A stretch of DNA of 13,323 nt from CAIWHR01 sp035541655 (GCA_035541655.1 DATKMY010000043.1:1-13323), one strand, 5' to 3'. Shown: positions 1-8,128, numbered from the stretch's first letter. A program made the numbers and translations. Notes: generated by a model from the letters alone, not told the origin.

Positions 1-52
1 CGATACGGCTTAGCATCGCCCTGTCTTCAATCGGGATCGGCGGGCGCGTGTG

Positions 53-1009
53 ATGCTCAAGGAAGAAGACGACCTCTCCTGGTACGCGCGGAAAGCCGAC
101 GCACTCAGGCAGCGTATCGCGGTCGAACGTTCGGACAGCGACGCCGACCGTGCCGAACGCGTGCTCTCGCTGCTCGAAGCCCTGCGCCGCGGCGGCATCA
201 AGGGCTCGGTCGAGCGTCGCACGCTCTACACGCGACGCCTGCCGCCGGGCTGCCGGAGCTGCCTCGCGGGCAAGGGCACGAACGCCTACGTCACCGGCCT
301 GTGCACGCGCGACTGCTTCTTCTGCTTCAATTCGAAGCCGCGGACGGACGAGCTGGTCGTCCACGGAATCCGTCTGTCCGAACCGGAGGATGCGCCCGAG
401 GTCGTCCGGCGCTACGGCCTGCGAAGCGTGGGGGTCAGCGGCGGCGAACCGACGATGCGGCGAGATCGCCTGCTACGCCTTGTGCGCGCGTTGAGGACGC
501 TGCCGTTCCCCGTCCGCATCGACCTTTATACAAACGGGGACCGACTCACCGACGCGTTGCTCGCGGAACTCAAGAACGCTGGCCTGGACGCGGTGCGGTT
601 CAACCTCGTCGCGCGCGAGTTCGACACCGAACCCGTGCAAAGGGCCTTGCGCTACTTCGACGAGACAGCGGTGGAGGTTCCCGTCATCCCCGAACGGCTT
701 GCCGAGATGAAGGAAATGGTCCTGCGCCTCGACGCGCTCGGCGTCCCCTTCCTCAACATCCACGAACTCTTCGCCTGTCGCGAGAACGCTGCCCGCGTGG
801 CCGAGCACGGCTACGGCTCCGGCGGAGGGGCCAGCGGCGTGCTGCTGTGGGAGCCGGTCGCCGAGGGGGACGAGGCTGCGTTGTCGCTCCTGCTCTTCGC
901 ACTGGAGAACACCGCGCAACTCTCGGCCTACTATTGCTCGTGCAGAACCCAGCAGGACATCTCGCGTCGCGGGATGCGACGCCGCCTTCGGTTGGCGGCG
1001 AGCACATGA
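53..1009 (+). CDS. Radical SAM protein, substrate unknown
   Basis: Cytoplasmic radical S-adenosylmethionine enzyme of about 318 residues. Numbered from the ATG at 53, it has the family motif C84-x3-C88-x2-C91 (LCTRDCFFCF), which binds the [4Fe-4S] cluster that cleaves SAM, and a SAM-contact GGEP motif at 130-133 following a VGVS strand. Later strands (RIDLYTNG, AVRFNL, PVIPE) fit the rest of the barrel. Extra cysteines sit just before the core (C67-x2-C70) and near the C-terminus (C295-x-C297), with another at 242; they could bind an auxiliary cluster, but that is inference. The frame is open from a stop at 11-13; an adjacent GTG at 50 is an equally possible start, and neither has a strong ribosome-binding site. 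The gene converges on the amidase at 1169. It resembles proteins loosely described as pyruvate-formate-lyase-activase-related, but I do not recognise a specific substrate, and no maturation partner is visible nearby. Confidence 0.85.
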   Translation: MLKEEDDLSWYARKADALRQRIAVERSDSDADRAERVLSLLEALRRGGIKGSVERRTLYTRRLPPGCRSCLAGKGTNAYVTGLCTRDCFFCFNSKPRTDELVVHGIRLSEPEDAPEVVRRYGLRSVGVSGGEPTMRRDRLLRLVRALRTLPFPVRIDLYTNGDRLTDALLAELKNAGLDAVRFNLVAREFDTEPVQRALRYFDETAVEVPVIPERLAEMKEMVLRLDALGVPFLNIHELFACRENAARVAEHGYGSGGGASGVLLWEPVAEGDEAALSLLLFALENTAQLSAYYCSCRTQQDISRRGMRRRLRLAAST

Positions 1010-1033
1010 CGCGATGATTTTGCGCTGCTGTCG

Positions 1034-1070
1034 GTGAGTCGTCGCTCGTCGGAGGCAACGAGCGCCTCAC
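1034..1070. terminator. Imperfect hairpin between convergent genes, possible terminator
   Basis: An inner 7-bp stem (CGCTCGT at 1043-1049 with ACGAGCG at 1058-1064) closes an 8-base loop. An outer 5-bp stem (GTGAG 1034-1038 with CTCAC 1066-1070) extends it across an asymmetric internal loop. It lies in the 159-bp gap between the 3' ends of the radical SAM gene and the amidase gene, where a bidirectional terminator is expected. There is no T-run on either side, so a classical intrinsic terminator is not proven. The same gap also carries a 10-bp direct repeat (GCAGAAAGTC at 1087-1096 and 1103-1112) of unknown meaning. Confidence 0.35.
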
Positions 1071-1168
1071 GCGCGAGCTGCCGGTTGCAGAAAGTCCGCT
1101 TGGCAGAAAGTCGCCTGGCGTGCTCACTCAACGGGCAAGCGAGTGGGTTTGCAAGCCCGGGACCGGCG

Positions 1169-2455
1169 CTACCGATCGCCGAGCCTCGTGAGGATCCAGT
1201 CGGCGGCGAGTAGCGTCCTTCGGTCCGCGGCGAGCGGACCGGCAACCGTGACGCCGACCGGCAGTCCTCGAGGTCCGCGTCCCACCGGCAAATGGACACA
1301 CGGCACCCGCAGCAGCGTCCACATCCGGTTGAATAGCGGATCGCCGGTCGCGTGGATTCCCTCCGGCGCCTCGCCCACGGCGCTTGGTGCGATCACGACG
1401 TCGATGCCCTCGAACACGCCGGCGAGCGCCGCGCGGCACGATCGCGCGAGCGCCTGCGCGGCATCGAAGTGCTCCGTCGCGACAGCGAGGCCGGCGTCGA
1501 TCATCGCGGTCATCTCGCGGCTCAGCTTCCCGCGATGCACGAGTCGCTCGTGCGACAGGCATAGCGCCACCTCGCGATGCATGATTGCGATCTGCGCGTC
1601 CACGAGTCCGGCAAAGGGTTGTGGCAGCGTGACATCGCGGATCTTCGCGCCCGCCTTCGCCAGCCGCCGGGCCGCGCCTTCGACGACGGCGACGGTCTCG
1701 GACGCCGCGCGATCCCATTCGTATGTTCGGCACAGGCCGATGCGAGGCGGATCTGCCCGCGGGCGCTCGATCAGGAGCTCGCGGCGATCGCTCAACGCGG
1801 CGACGAAAAGCGCGGCATCGGCCACGCTGCGCGAGACCACGCCGACCGTGTCGAGCGTGTCCGAGATCATCCTGGCGCCGACGCGATTGATCGTTCCATA
1901 CGTGGGCTTGTAGCCGACGACGCCGCAAAACGCCGCAGGACGAACGATCGACCCGGCGGTCTGCGACGCGAAGCCGAGCGGCACCATCCAGTCGGCAACG
2001 GCAGCCGCCGACCCCGACGATGAACCACCCGGCGTGTGCGTCGGACCGTGCGGATTGCACGTCGGCCCGGGATGGAAAGTCGCGAACTCCGTCGTCACCG
2101 TCTTCCCGACGACGATTCCGCCCGCCGCGCGGGCGAGCGCGACCGATGACGCATCGGCCGCCGGCCGATGGTTCGCGTAGATCGGCGAGCCGTAGGAAGT
2201 CGGCATGTCGAACGTGTCGAACAGATCCTTGACGCCGATCGGCAGACCGTGCAGGAGTCCCGCAGTCGCTTGCGCGTCGAGCGCGCTTGCGCGGCGCATC
2301 GCACCGTCGACGTCGATGTGCGTCCACGCCCGGATCACGGGCTCGCGCTCGCGGATGCGCTCGAGGCAATCGGTCAACAGCGCCACTGCCGTGATCTCTC
2401 GCGTCGCGAGCTTGCGCGCGGCCTCGGTGGCGGTCAGGCGATTGAGGTCAGCCAT
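1169..2455 (-). CDS. Amidase (amidase signature family)
   Basis: Cytoplasmic amidase signature (AS) hydrolase of 428 residues that hydrolyses a carboxamide bond to acid plus ammonia or amine; the substrate cannot be read from sequence. The Ser-cisSer-Lys triad is intact: K76 in GLPIGVKDLFD, S145 in the Gly/Ser loop TPGGSSSGS, and nucleophile S169 in QTAGSIVRPAAFCG. The 24-residue spacing between the two serines equals that in FAAH. The TAGSI form, rather than GGSI, is common in AtzE/GatA-like amidases. The ATG at 2455 is chosen because the protein homology starts there (MADLNRLTATEAA) and a strong GGGAGGAG lies 6 bases upstream; the longer open frame reads back into the ATPase gene. It is the last gene of the transporter operon, 14 bases after the ATPase stop, which suggests that it acts on the imported compound. 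No signal peptide is seen. Confidence 0.93.
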   Translation of the reverse strand: MADLNRLTATEAARKLATREITAVALLTDCLERIREREPVIRAWTHIDVDGAMRRASALDAQATAGLLHGLPIGVKDLFDTFDMPTSYGSPIYANHRPAADASSVALARAAGGIVVGKTVTTEFATFHPGPTCNPHGPTHTPGGSSSGSAAAVADWMVPLGFASQTAGSIVRPAAFCGVVGYKPTYGTINRVGARMISDTLDTVGVVSRSVADAALFVAALSDRRELLIERPRADPPRIGLCRTYEWDRAASETVAVVEGAARRLAKAGAKIRDVTLPQPFAGLVDAQIAIMHREVALCLSHERLVHRGKLSREMTAMIDAGLAVATEHFDAAQALARSCRAALAGVFEGIDVVIAPSAVGEAPEGIHATGDPLFNRMWTLLRVPCVHLPVGRGPRGLPVGVTVAGPLAADRRTLLAADWILTRLGDR

Positions 2456-2461
2456 TTGCGA

Positions 2462-2469
2462 CTCCTCCC
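2462..2469 (-). promoter_or_regulatory. Strong ribosome-binding site of the amidase gene
   Basis: On the minus strand this reads GGGAGGAG and is spaced 6 bases from the amidase ATG (2453-2455). It directly abuts the TAA stop of the upstream ATPase (2470-2472). It decides the amidase start and is a far better Shine-Dalgarno match than those of the operon's membrane genes, suggesting efficient independent initiation on the shared mRNA. Confidence 0.75.
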
Positions 2470-3534
2470 TTAAGACGCGTTGCCCGCCTGCTGCGCATCG
2501 TTCGCTCGGTCGGTGGCCTTCGTGCTTGCACCGGTCTCCGGCCCCCCGCGCAGATGGCACGCGACCAGATGCGCCGGCGCCACTTCCCGGAGCACAGGCT
2601 CCTCGGCGCGGCAGCGGTCGAACGCATACGGGCAACGCGTGTGGAACCGGCAGCCCGCGGGAATATTGACGGGACTGGGCACGTCGCCGGAGAGGATCAA
2701 CCGCTTGCGCGCGATTGTCGGATCGGGAACCGGGACGGCGGCGAGCAGCGCCTCGGTATACGGATGCAGCGGAGCGCCGAAAAGCGCCCGTTTCGAGGTT
2801 AGCTCGACGATTCGGCCGAGATACATCACCGCCACCCGATGGCTGATATGCTCGACGACAGCGAGATCGTGCGCGACGAAGAGGTACGACAGACCGAATT
2901 CGCGCTGCAGGTCGACGAGAAGGTTGATGACCTGCGCCTGTACGGAAACGTCGAGGGCCGACACGGGCTCGTCGCAAACGATGAGCTTCGGGCGCGGCGC
3001 GAGCGCGCGGGCGATGCCGAGCCGCTGGCGCTGGCCGCCCGAGAATTCGTACGGGTAGCGCTGCATCTGGTCGGGCCGCAAGCCGACGCGGTCGAAAAGC
3101 GATCGGACGCGCTCGCGGACCTCCGCCGACGAGCCTTTCTCGAAGTTGCGCATCGGCTCGGCGACGATGTCGGCGGCACGCATCCGCGGATTGAGCGACG
3201 CGTAAGGATCCTGGAACACCGCCTGCATCTCGCGGCGGTACGGGCGCATCGCGCCGGCGTCGAGCCGGTCGATCCGCTGTCCCCGCCAAACGATCGTTCC
3301 CGCCGTGGGCTCGACGAGACGCAGCACGGTCTTTCCGAGCGTGGACTTGCCGCAACCGCTCTCCCCGACGAGACCGAGCGTCTCGCCTTCGGCAATCGTG
3401 AAGCTCACCTCGTCGACGGCGTGAACTTCCCCCGCCGAACGCCCGAGGACGCCCCGGCGGACACCGTAGTGCTTGGTGAGCGCCTTGACCTCGAGCAGCG
3501 GCGCCGATGCCCCGGTGATTGCGACGCTCGTCAT
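2470..3534 (-). CDS. Peptide-type ABC transporter ATPase, DppF/OppF-like
   Basis: Second ATPase of the importer, 354 residues, a peripheral protein on the cytoplasmic face that powers uptake with its partner encoded just upstream. Visible motifs: Walker A GESGCGKST with K63, Q-loop Q108 (VFQDPYASLNPR), signature FSGGQRQR at 164-171, Walker B LIVCDE ending at E189, D-loop SALD and switch H222. After the nucleotide-binding domain comes the oligopeptide-ABC C-terminal extension with four cysteines (C295-x5-C301-x6-C308-x17-C326). The length matches DppF-type subunits, with a polar, probably disordered tail after about residue 330. Its ATG (3532-3534) overlaps the TGA of the preceding ATPase by 4 bases (ATGA), indicating translational coupling. 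A much longer open frame continues upstream in this region but lacks any family match, so the internal start is preferred. Confidence 0.94.
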   Translation of the reverse strand: MTSVAITGASAPLLEVKALTKHYGVRRGVLGRSAGEVHAVDEVSFTIAEGETLGLVGESGCGKSTLGKTVLRLVEPTAGTIVWRGQRIDRLDAGAMRPYRREMQAVFQDPYASLNPRMRAADIVAEPMRNFEKGSSAEVRERVRSLFDRVGLRPDQMQRYPYEFSGGQRQRLGIARALAPRPKLIVCDEPVSALDVSVQAQVINLLVDLQREFGLSYLFVAHDLAVVEHISHRVAVMYLGRIVELTSKRALFGAPLHPYTEALLAAVPVPDPTIARKRLILSGDVPSPVNIPAGCRFHTRCPYAFDRCRAEEPVLREVAPAHLVACHLRGGPETGASTKATDRANDAQQAGNAS

Positions 3535-4559
3535 GCGACGGCCTCGGCGAGCATTCGCTCCGACTCCCAGCAGGCGGCGCGGTGGCCGGCCGCCTTCTCC
3601 TCGAGCGGCGGATATTCGTTGCGGCAGAGGCTCGTCGCATACGCGCAGCGCGGCGCGAACGCACAGCCGACGATCGGCTCGGCAAGCGAGGGCACGGTGC
3701 CCGCGATTTCCGAAAGACGCGTCGCGACACCGTTCGAGCTCCCTTTGCCGAGCTTTGGAACCGAGTCGAGAAGGCCGCGCGTATACGGGTGCCGCGGGCG
3801 CGCGAACAATTCCGCTACCGGCGCCTCCTCGACCTTGCGCCCGGCGTACATCACGACGACGCGCTGCGCCATCTCGGCGACCACCCCGAGGTCGTGCGTG
3901 ATGAGCACGATCGCGGCCCCCGTGCGCTCCTTCAACTCGCGCATGAGCTCCAGGATCTGCGCCTGGATCGTGACGTCGAGCGCAGTGGTCGGCTCGTCGG
4001 CGATCAACAGCTGCGGCTCGCACGCGAGCGCCATCGCGATCATCACGCGCTGGCGCATCCCGCCCGAGAGCTGATGCGGGTATTCGGCGACGCGGCGCTC
4101 GGGTTCGGGAATCCGCACGAGCCGCAGCATCTCGACGACGCGCTTCGTCGCCGCGTCGCGCGAGAGCCCGCGGTGGACCACGAGCACCTCGGCGATCTGG
4201 CGACCGATCGTGAGCACGGGGTTGAGCGAGGTCATCGGCTCCTGGAAGATCATCGAGATCGCATCGCCGCGGATCTTGCGCATCTCGGCCTCGGAAAGCT
4301 CGAGGAGATCGCGCCCATCGAACACGACGCGCCCGCCGACCGTCCGCCCTGGAGGTGCCGCGATCAACCGCAGGATCGAGAGCGACGTCACGCTCTTGCC
4401 GCAGCCCGACTCGCCGACGAGCGCGAGTGTCTCGCCGCGCGCGACGGAGAACGAGACGCCGTCGACAGCGCGCACGACGCCGTCGCGCGTGAAGAACCAC
4501 GTTTTGAGCTCGTCGACTTCGAGGAGGGGCGCGGCACGCGCGCTTGGCATGCCGGCCAT
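3531..4559 (-). CDS. Peptide-type ABC transporter ATPase, DppD/OppD-like
   Basis: First ATPase of the importer, 342 residues, cytoplasmic and membrane-associated. It has Walker A GESGCGKS (K55), Q-loop Q106 (IFQEPMTSLNP), signature LSGGMRQR at 164-171, Walker B LLIADE ending at E189, D-loop TALD and switch H222. The C-terminal oligopeptide-ABC domain carries C299-x5-C305-x6-C312-x17-C330; DppD/OppD proteins from other bacteria have been reported to hold a [4Fe-4S] cluster in this region, and that role here is inferred. The ATG at 4557-4559 lies one base after the stop of the upstream permease (TGA-G-ATG); a second in-frame ATG three codons on is a possible alternative. Its end overlaps the next ATPase by 4 bases. 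DppD- and DppF-type ATPases normally form the heterodimer, which is the arrangement here. Confidence 0.94.
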   Translation of the reverse strand: MAGMPSARAAPLLEVDELKTWFFTRDGVVRAVDGVSFSVARGETLALVGESGCGKSVTSLSILRLIAAPPGRTVGGRVVFDGRDLLELSEAEMRKIRGDAISMIFQEPMTSLNPVLTIGRQIAEVLVVHRGLSRDAATKRVVEMLRLVRIPEPERRVAEYPHQLSGGMRQRVMIAMALACEPQLLIADEPTTALDVTIQAQILELMRELKERTGAAIVLITHDLGVVAEMAQRVVVMYAGRKVEEAPVAELFARPRHPYTRGLLDSVPKLGKGSSNGVATRLSEIAGTVPSLAEPIVGCAFAPRCAYATSLCRNEYPPLEEKAAGHRAACWESERMLAEAVA

Positions 4560-4560
4560 C

Positions 4561-5460
4561 TCACATCCGCCGCGCGAGCCGCGGGTCGAGCGCGTCGCGC
4601 ATGCCGTCGCCGAGCAGGTTCACCGCGAGCACGGTCAGCGACAGGAAGACGCCGGGGAACAGAATCAGATAGCCGGCGATCTGGATCATGCTCCGCCCTT
4701 CGGCCATGATGTTGCCCCAGCTCGGGATGTTCGGCGGCGTCCCGGCGCCGATGAACGACAGGATCGCCTCGGTGATCATCGCCGAGCCGCAGACATAGGT
4801 CCCCTGCACGAGGAGCGGCGCGACGATGTTGGGAAGGACGTGGCGGACGAGGATCAGCGGCAGCGTCGTGCCTGCCGCGATCGCCGCCTCCACGTAGGGC
4901 TGCTCGCGGAGCGTCAGCACGAGTCCGCGCACGAGGCGCACGACACGGGGAACCTCCGCGATCGTGATCGCCGCGATCACGTTGCCTATGCTGGCCTTGG
5001 TGAGTGCCATCAGCGCGATCGCGAGCAGCACGGAGGGGATCGACATCAGTCCATCCATCACCCGCATCACGACCGCGTCGAGCGCGCGCACGTATCCGGT
5101 GACAAGCCCGATTGCCAGCCCGACGAGCGTCGACAGGATCGCGACCGCGAGCCCCACGACGAGCGACACGCGCGCGCCGAAGACGACGCGGCTGTAGACG
5201 TCGCGGCCGAGCATGTCGGTGCCGAACCAGTACTGCGCCGACGGCGGGCGTAACCGCTTGATCGGCGCGACCGCCTGTGGATCGATCGTGCCGAGCCACG
5301 GCGCCAGAATCGCCATGGCGATCATGCCGATCAGGATGGCTCCACCGATGAGCGCCGTCGGATGCCGCCGGAACGCGTCGCCAAAGCGCTGCCATGTCGG
5401 CGACACCGACTTGGCCGGCGCAATCGCCGATGGGTCAAATGTCGTATCAGTCACGGGCAC
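4561..5460 (-). CDS. Peptide-type ABC transporter permease, DppC/OppC-like
   Basis: Inner-membrane permease of 299 residues (binding-protein-dependent transport inner membrane component). The N-terminal helix (about 36-56, ALIGGAILIGMIAMAIL) is followed by the DppC-type periplasmic segment FGTDMLGRDVYSRVVFGAR at about 79-97. Further helices lie near 98-122, 142-170, 215-240 and 263-283. The cytoplasmic EAA loop that docks on the ATPases is at about 189-213 (YVEAAIAAGTTLPLILVRH). The start is a GTG at 5458-5460, only 4 bases after the stop of the upstream permease, so translation is probably coupled; no good Shine-Dalgarno is visible. It pairs with the DppB-like subunit to form the translocation channel. 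Confidence 0.93.
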   Translation of the reverse strand: MPVTDTTFDPSAIAPAKSVSPTWQRFGDAFRRHPTALIGGAILIGMIAMAILAPWLGTIDPQAVAPIKRLRPPSAQYWFGTDMLGRDVYSRVVFGARVSLVVGLAVAILSTLVGLAIGLVTGYVRALDAVVMRVMDGLMSIPSVLLAIALMALTKASIGNVIAAITIAEVPRVVRLVRGLVLTLREQPYVEAAIAAGTTLPLILVRHVLPNIVAPLLVQGTYVCGSAMITEAILSFIGAGTPPNIPSWGNIMAEGRSMIQIAGYLILFPGVFLSLTVLAVNLLGDGMRDALDPRLARRM

Positions 5461-5464
5461 GCCG

Positions 5465-6406
5465 TCAGTAGCGAATCCGCGGGTCCAACAGCATGTACGA
5501 GAGATCGACCAGCAGATTCACCAGAACGTACACCGCCGAGAAGATGAGAATGACGCCCTGGATGATCGGGTAGTCGCGGCGCAGGATCGCATCGACGGTG
5601 AGCCGTCCGATGCCGGGAAGGGCGAACACGGTCTCCGTCACGATCGCCCCGCTGATGAGGAGCGCCACCCCCATTCCGATGATCGTCACCACGGGAATCG
5701 CGGCGTTCTTGAGCGCGTGGCCAATCAGGACCTGATCCGGGGCGAGGCCTTTCGCTGCGGCCGTTCGGATGTAGTCCTGCGCGAGCACGTCGAGCATGCT
5801 TGCGCGCGTCATCCGCGCGATCAGGGCGACGTAGACGGTGCCGAGCGCGACGCTCGGCAGGATCAGGTGCCGCAGCCATTCCCAGACGCCATCGCGAAGG
5901 CTGCGATAGCCCTGCACCGGCAGCCAGTCGAACTCGACGGAGAAGGTGAGGATGAGCGCATACGCGACGACGAAAACCGGCACCGAGAAGCCCAGCACCG
6001 AGAACGCCATCACCGCGCGATCGAGCCATGTTCCGGCTCTCGCGGCCGCAACGACGCCGAGGGGAACCGCGATCGCGATCGCGACAAAGAGCGTGCATAG
6101 CGTGAGCGCGACGGTCGGCTCGACCCGCTGCCCGATGAGCGTCGTGACCGGAAGGTTGGTGAAGATCGACGTTCCGAGATCGCCGTGCGCGAGCGCCCAT
6201 ACCCAGCGGGCGAACTGCACGAGGAACGGCTCGTCGAGCCCGAGCCGGGCGTGAATCCGCTTGATGTCCTCATCGGTGGCGATGTCCCCGGCAATGACGG
6301 CAGCCGGGTCGCCCGGCGTCAAGTACAACAGGGAGAACACCACGAACGCAACGACCGCCATGACGACGACCGTCGAGGCGAGCCGGCGAACGACGTACGC
6401 GATCAC
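5465..6406 (-). CDS. Peptide-type ABC transporter permease, DppB/OppB-like
   Basis: Inner-membrane permease of 313 residues. It opens with the typical DppB N-terminus: a membrane helix at about 9-29, then LTPGDPAAVIAG and a periplasmic region including RLGLDEPFLVQFARW and GDLGTSI. Later helices are near 99-120, 133-156, 182-197, 236-256 and 285-305, and the protein ends LLDPRIRY, a common family ending. The EAA loop is at about 211-235 (DYIRTAAAKGLAPDQVLIGH). It starts with GTG at 6404-6406; the nearest purine-rich stretch is weak. It lies 32 bases downstream of the binding-protein gene and 4 bases upstream of the DppC-like gene, consistent with one transcript. Confidence 0.93.
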   Translation of the reverse strand: MIAYVVRRLASTVVVMAVVAFVVFSLLYLTPGDPAAVIAGDIATDEDIKRIHARLGLDEPFLVQFARWVWALAHGDLGTSIFTNLPVTTLIGQRVEPTVALTLCTLFVAIAIAVPLGVVAAARAGTWLDRAVMAFSVLGFSVPVFVVAYALILTFSVEFDWLPVQGYRSLRDGVWEWLRHLILPSVALGTVYVALIARMTRASMLDVLAQDYIRTAAAKGLAPDQVLIGHALKNAAIPVVTIIGMGVALLISGAIVTETVFALPGIGRLTVDAILRRDYPIIQGVILIFSAVYVLVNLLVDLSYMLLDPRIRY

Positions 6407-6438
6407 CGGCGCGTCTCAGGCGAACGACGTGCAAGCGG

Positions 6439-8037
6439 CTAGCGCTTCTCGACGTTCCACATGAGCGTCATCGGCGCGATGATCACGCCGGTCAGGTTCG
6501 TCCGATACGCGGTCGGGAGAATGAACTGCGCCGTCGGCACGTACGGAACGAACTCGAAGGCGCGCGCCTGCACCGCTTCGGCGGCTTTCTTCGACGAAGC
6601 CGCATCAGTGGTCGCGAACCACGCGTCGCGCAGCTCCTCGATCTTCGCGTCTTCCGCCCATCCGAACCAGCCCTTCTGCCCCGTGCCGCGGATCGCGAAA
6701 TTGGTCGCGGGGCTCGTGAGATCGGGACCGACGAGCCACGTGTGGAAAATCGACCAGCCGCCCTTGTCGATCGGTTCCTTCGACGTGCGCCGCGTGATCA
6801 GCGTCCCCCAGTCGCCCGCCTGGATCTCGACGTTGACGCCAAGCTTCTTGAGCATCTCGGCGGTAAGCAGCGTCTGCGAATGAACGATCGGCTGGTCGGT
6901 CGCCGAAATGATCACGACCTTCTCGCCGTTGTAACCCGATTCCTTGATCAGCTGCTTCGCCTTTTCGAAATCGCGCTTGCCCTTCATCGGCGCGGCGCCC
7001 ACCTCGCTCGCGAGCGGCGTGCCGCACGTGAAGTACGAATAGCAGGTGTGGCCGTTCTTTGCGTCGCCGGCGATGCCGACCACGTAGTCGTTCTGGTCGA
7101 TCGCATAGAGAAGGGCCTGGCGCATCTTCGGGTTATTGAACGGCGGGTACAGGAAGTTGAAGCGGATCATGCCCATCGAGCCCAGGGGATCGATGTTCTC
7201 CACCTTGATGTCCTTGTTCTTCGCGAGCACCGGGATGAGATCGGGCGGCATCTGCTCCCACCAGTCGACTTCGCCGGCGTTGAGCGCTGCCGCCGCCGTC
7301 GCCGAATCGGGGATGTAGATCCACTCGACGCGATCGACCTTAACGACCTTGCCACCTGCGGCCCAGGACGGAGGCTCCTTGCGCGGCACGTAGTCGGCGT
7401 TCTTTACGTAGACGACCTTGCTGCCCGGCACCCACTCTTCCTTGACGAATTTGTACGGTCCCGAGCCGATCGCTTCGGTGATGTTCGTCGAAGCGTCGGT
7501 CTTCGCGATCCGCTCCGGCATGATGAACGGCACGTTCGACGAGGGTTTCGCCAGCGCTTCGAGCGTAAGCGGAAACGGCCTCTTGAGCTTCAACGTGAAT
7601 GTCTTATCGTTGACGGCCTTCCACGATTCCGCAACCTCGGCGAGCTTCTGGCCGAGCGCATCGCGCTTCGCCCAGCGCTCGATCGAGGCGATGCAATCGG
7701 CCGCGCGCACCGGCTGACCGTCGTGGAACTTGAGACCGTCGCGGAGCGTGAACGTGTACGTGAGCTTGTCGGCGGAGAGCTCGTAGCGGTCGACCATCTG
7801 CGGCTGGACCTGGAACTTGGCGTCCGTCGCGAACAGCGTGTCGTAGATCATGTAGCCGTGGTTGCGCGTGATGTACGCGGTCGTCGTGATGGGGTCGAGA
7901 ATCCGCAGGTCGGCCTGCGGAATGAACTTGAGCACCTTCTGCTGCGCCAAGGCAGACGGCGCCGAAGGAATCGCGGTCGCGAAGACGATTCCGATCGCGG
8001 CAGCGATCGAACGAAGCAGCACAGCGCCTTTGCTCAT
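6439..8037 (-). CDS. ABC transporter solute-binding protein, family 5 (DppA/OppA-like)
   Basis: Periplasmic receptor of the importer, 532 residues from the ATG at 8035-8037. The N-terminus is a signal peptide (MSKGAVLLRS, a hydrophobic stretch to about 22, then PSALA before QQK), with cleavage predicted after A31 and no lipobox Cys. Family 5 features include the early FIPQADLRILDPI strand, YELSADKLTYTFTLRDGLKFHDG at about 85-107, IGSGPYKFVK near 190-199 and NNPKMRQALLYAID at 301-314. C332 and C338 lie in a short CYSYFTC segment and probably form a disulfide. The family binds di- and oligopeptides but also glutathione, nickel complexes, sugars and other ligands, so the cargo is not fixed. A GTG directly upstream (8038-8040) could also start it; GGGAG at 8046-8050 serves either. 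First gene of the operon, divergent from the DCC-lipase maturation factor gene. Confidence 0.93.
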   Translation of the reverse strand: MSKGAVLLRSIAAAIGIVFATAIPSAPSALAQQKVLKFIPQADLRILDPITTTAYITRNHGYMIYDTLFATDAKFQVQPQMVDRYELSADKLTYTFTLRDGLKFHDGQPVRAADCIASIERWAKRDALGQKLAEVAESWKAVNDKTFTLKLKRPFPLTLEALAKPSSNVPFIMPERIAKTDASTNITEAIGSGPYKFVKEEWVPGSKVVYVKNADYVPRKEPPSWAAGGKVVKVDRVEWIYIPDSATAAAALNAGEVDWWEQMPPDLIPVLAKNKDIKVENIDPLGSMGMIRFNFLYPPFNNPKMRQALLYAIDQNDYVVGIAGDAKNGHTCYSYFTCGTPLASEVGAAPMKGKRDFEKAKQLIKESGYNGEKVVIISATDQPIVHSQTLLTAEMLKKLGVNVEIQAGDWGTLITRRTSKEPIDKGGWSIFHTWLVGPDLTSPATNFAIRGTGQKGWFGWAEDAKIEELRDAWFATTDAASSKKAAEAVQARAFEFVPYVPTAQFILPTAYRTNLTGVIIAPMTLMWNVEKR

Positions 8038-8128
8038 CACGGAGTCTCCCGAAAGGAAAGTGGATAATGCGACGGAACCACAGCGGATAGCCAGCGATTA
8101 TGCCACCCAGGACCGACGTTGCAGTGCG
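8038..8128. promoter_or_regulatory. Divergent intergenic region between the transporter operon and the DCC-LMF gene
   Basis: This 91-base gap must hold the promoters of two divergent units. On the plus strand GATAAT (8064-8069) resembles a -10 box but has no convincing -35 partner. On the minus strand CATTAT over the same bases is a weaker candidate for the transporter operon. ATAAT near 8065 and ATTAT near 8096 form a loose inverted pair. Only the divergent layout and the minus-strand GGGAG ribosome site (8046-8050) are secure. Confidence 0.35.

Noticed and set aside
1128..2369. 413-codon open frame on the minus strand overlapping the amidase
   Set aside because: Arg/Ala/Asp-rich shadow in another frame of a well-supported amidase with an intact catalytic triad; no family features.
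2839..4709. Two long plus-strand open frames (about 400 codons each) opposite the ATPase genes
   Set aside because: They are antisense to clear ATPase coding sequence; composition is typical of reverse-frame shadows in GC-rich DNA and no domain is recognisable.
4210..6100. Plus-strand frames of about 350 and 300 codons opposite the permease genes
   Set aside because: His/Arg/Asp-rich shadows of the two permeases, which have clear EAA loops and membrane helices.
6742..8067. 441-codon plus-strand frame opposite the solute-binding protein
   Set aside because: Shadow frame; the minus strand encodes a complete exported binding protein with a signal peptide.
7862..8128. N-terminal extension of the DCC-LMF gene back to 7862
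   Set aside because: The extra 89 codons lie mostly antisense to the binding-protein gene and show no homology; the DCC domain begins at the ATG at 8129.
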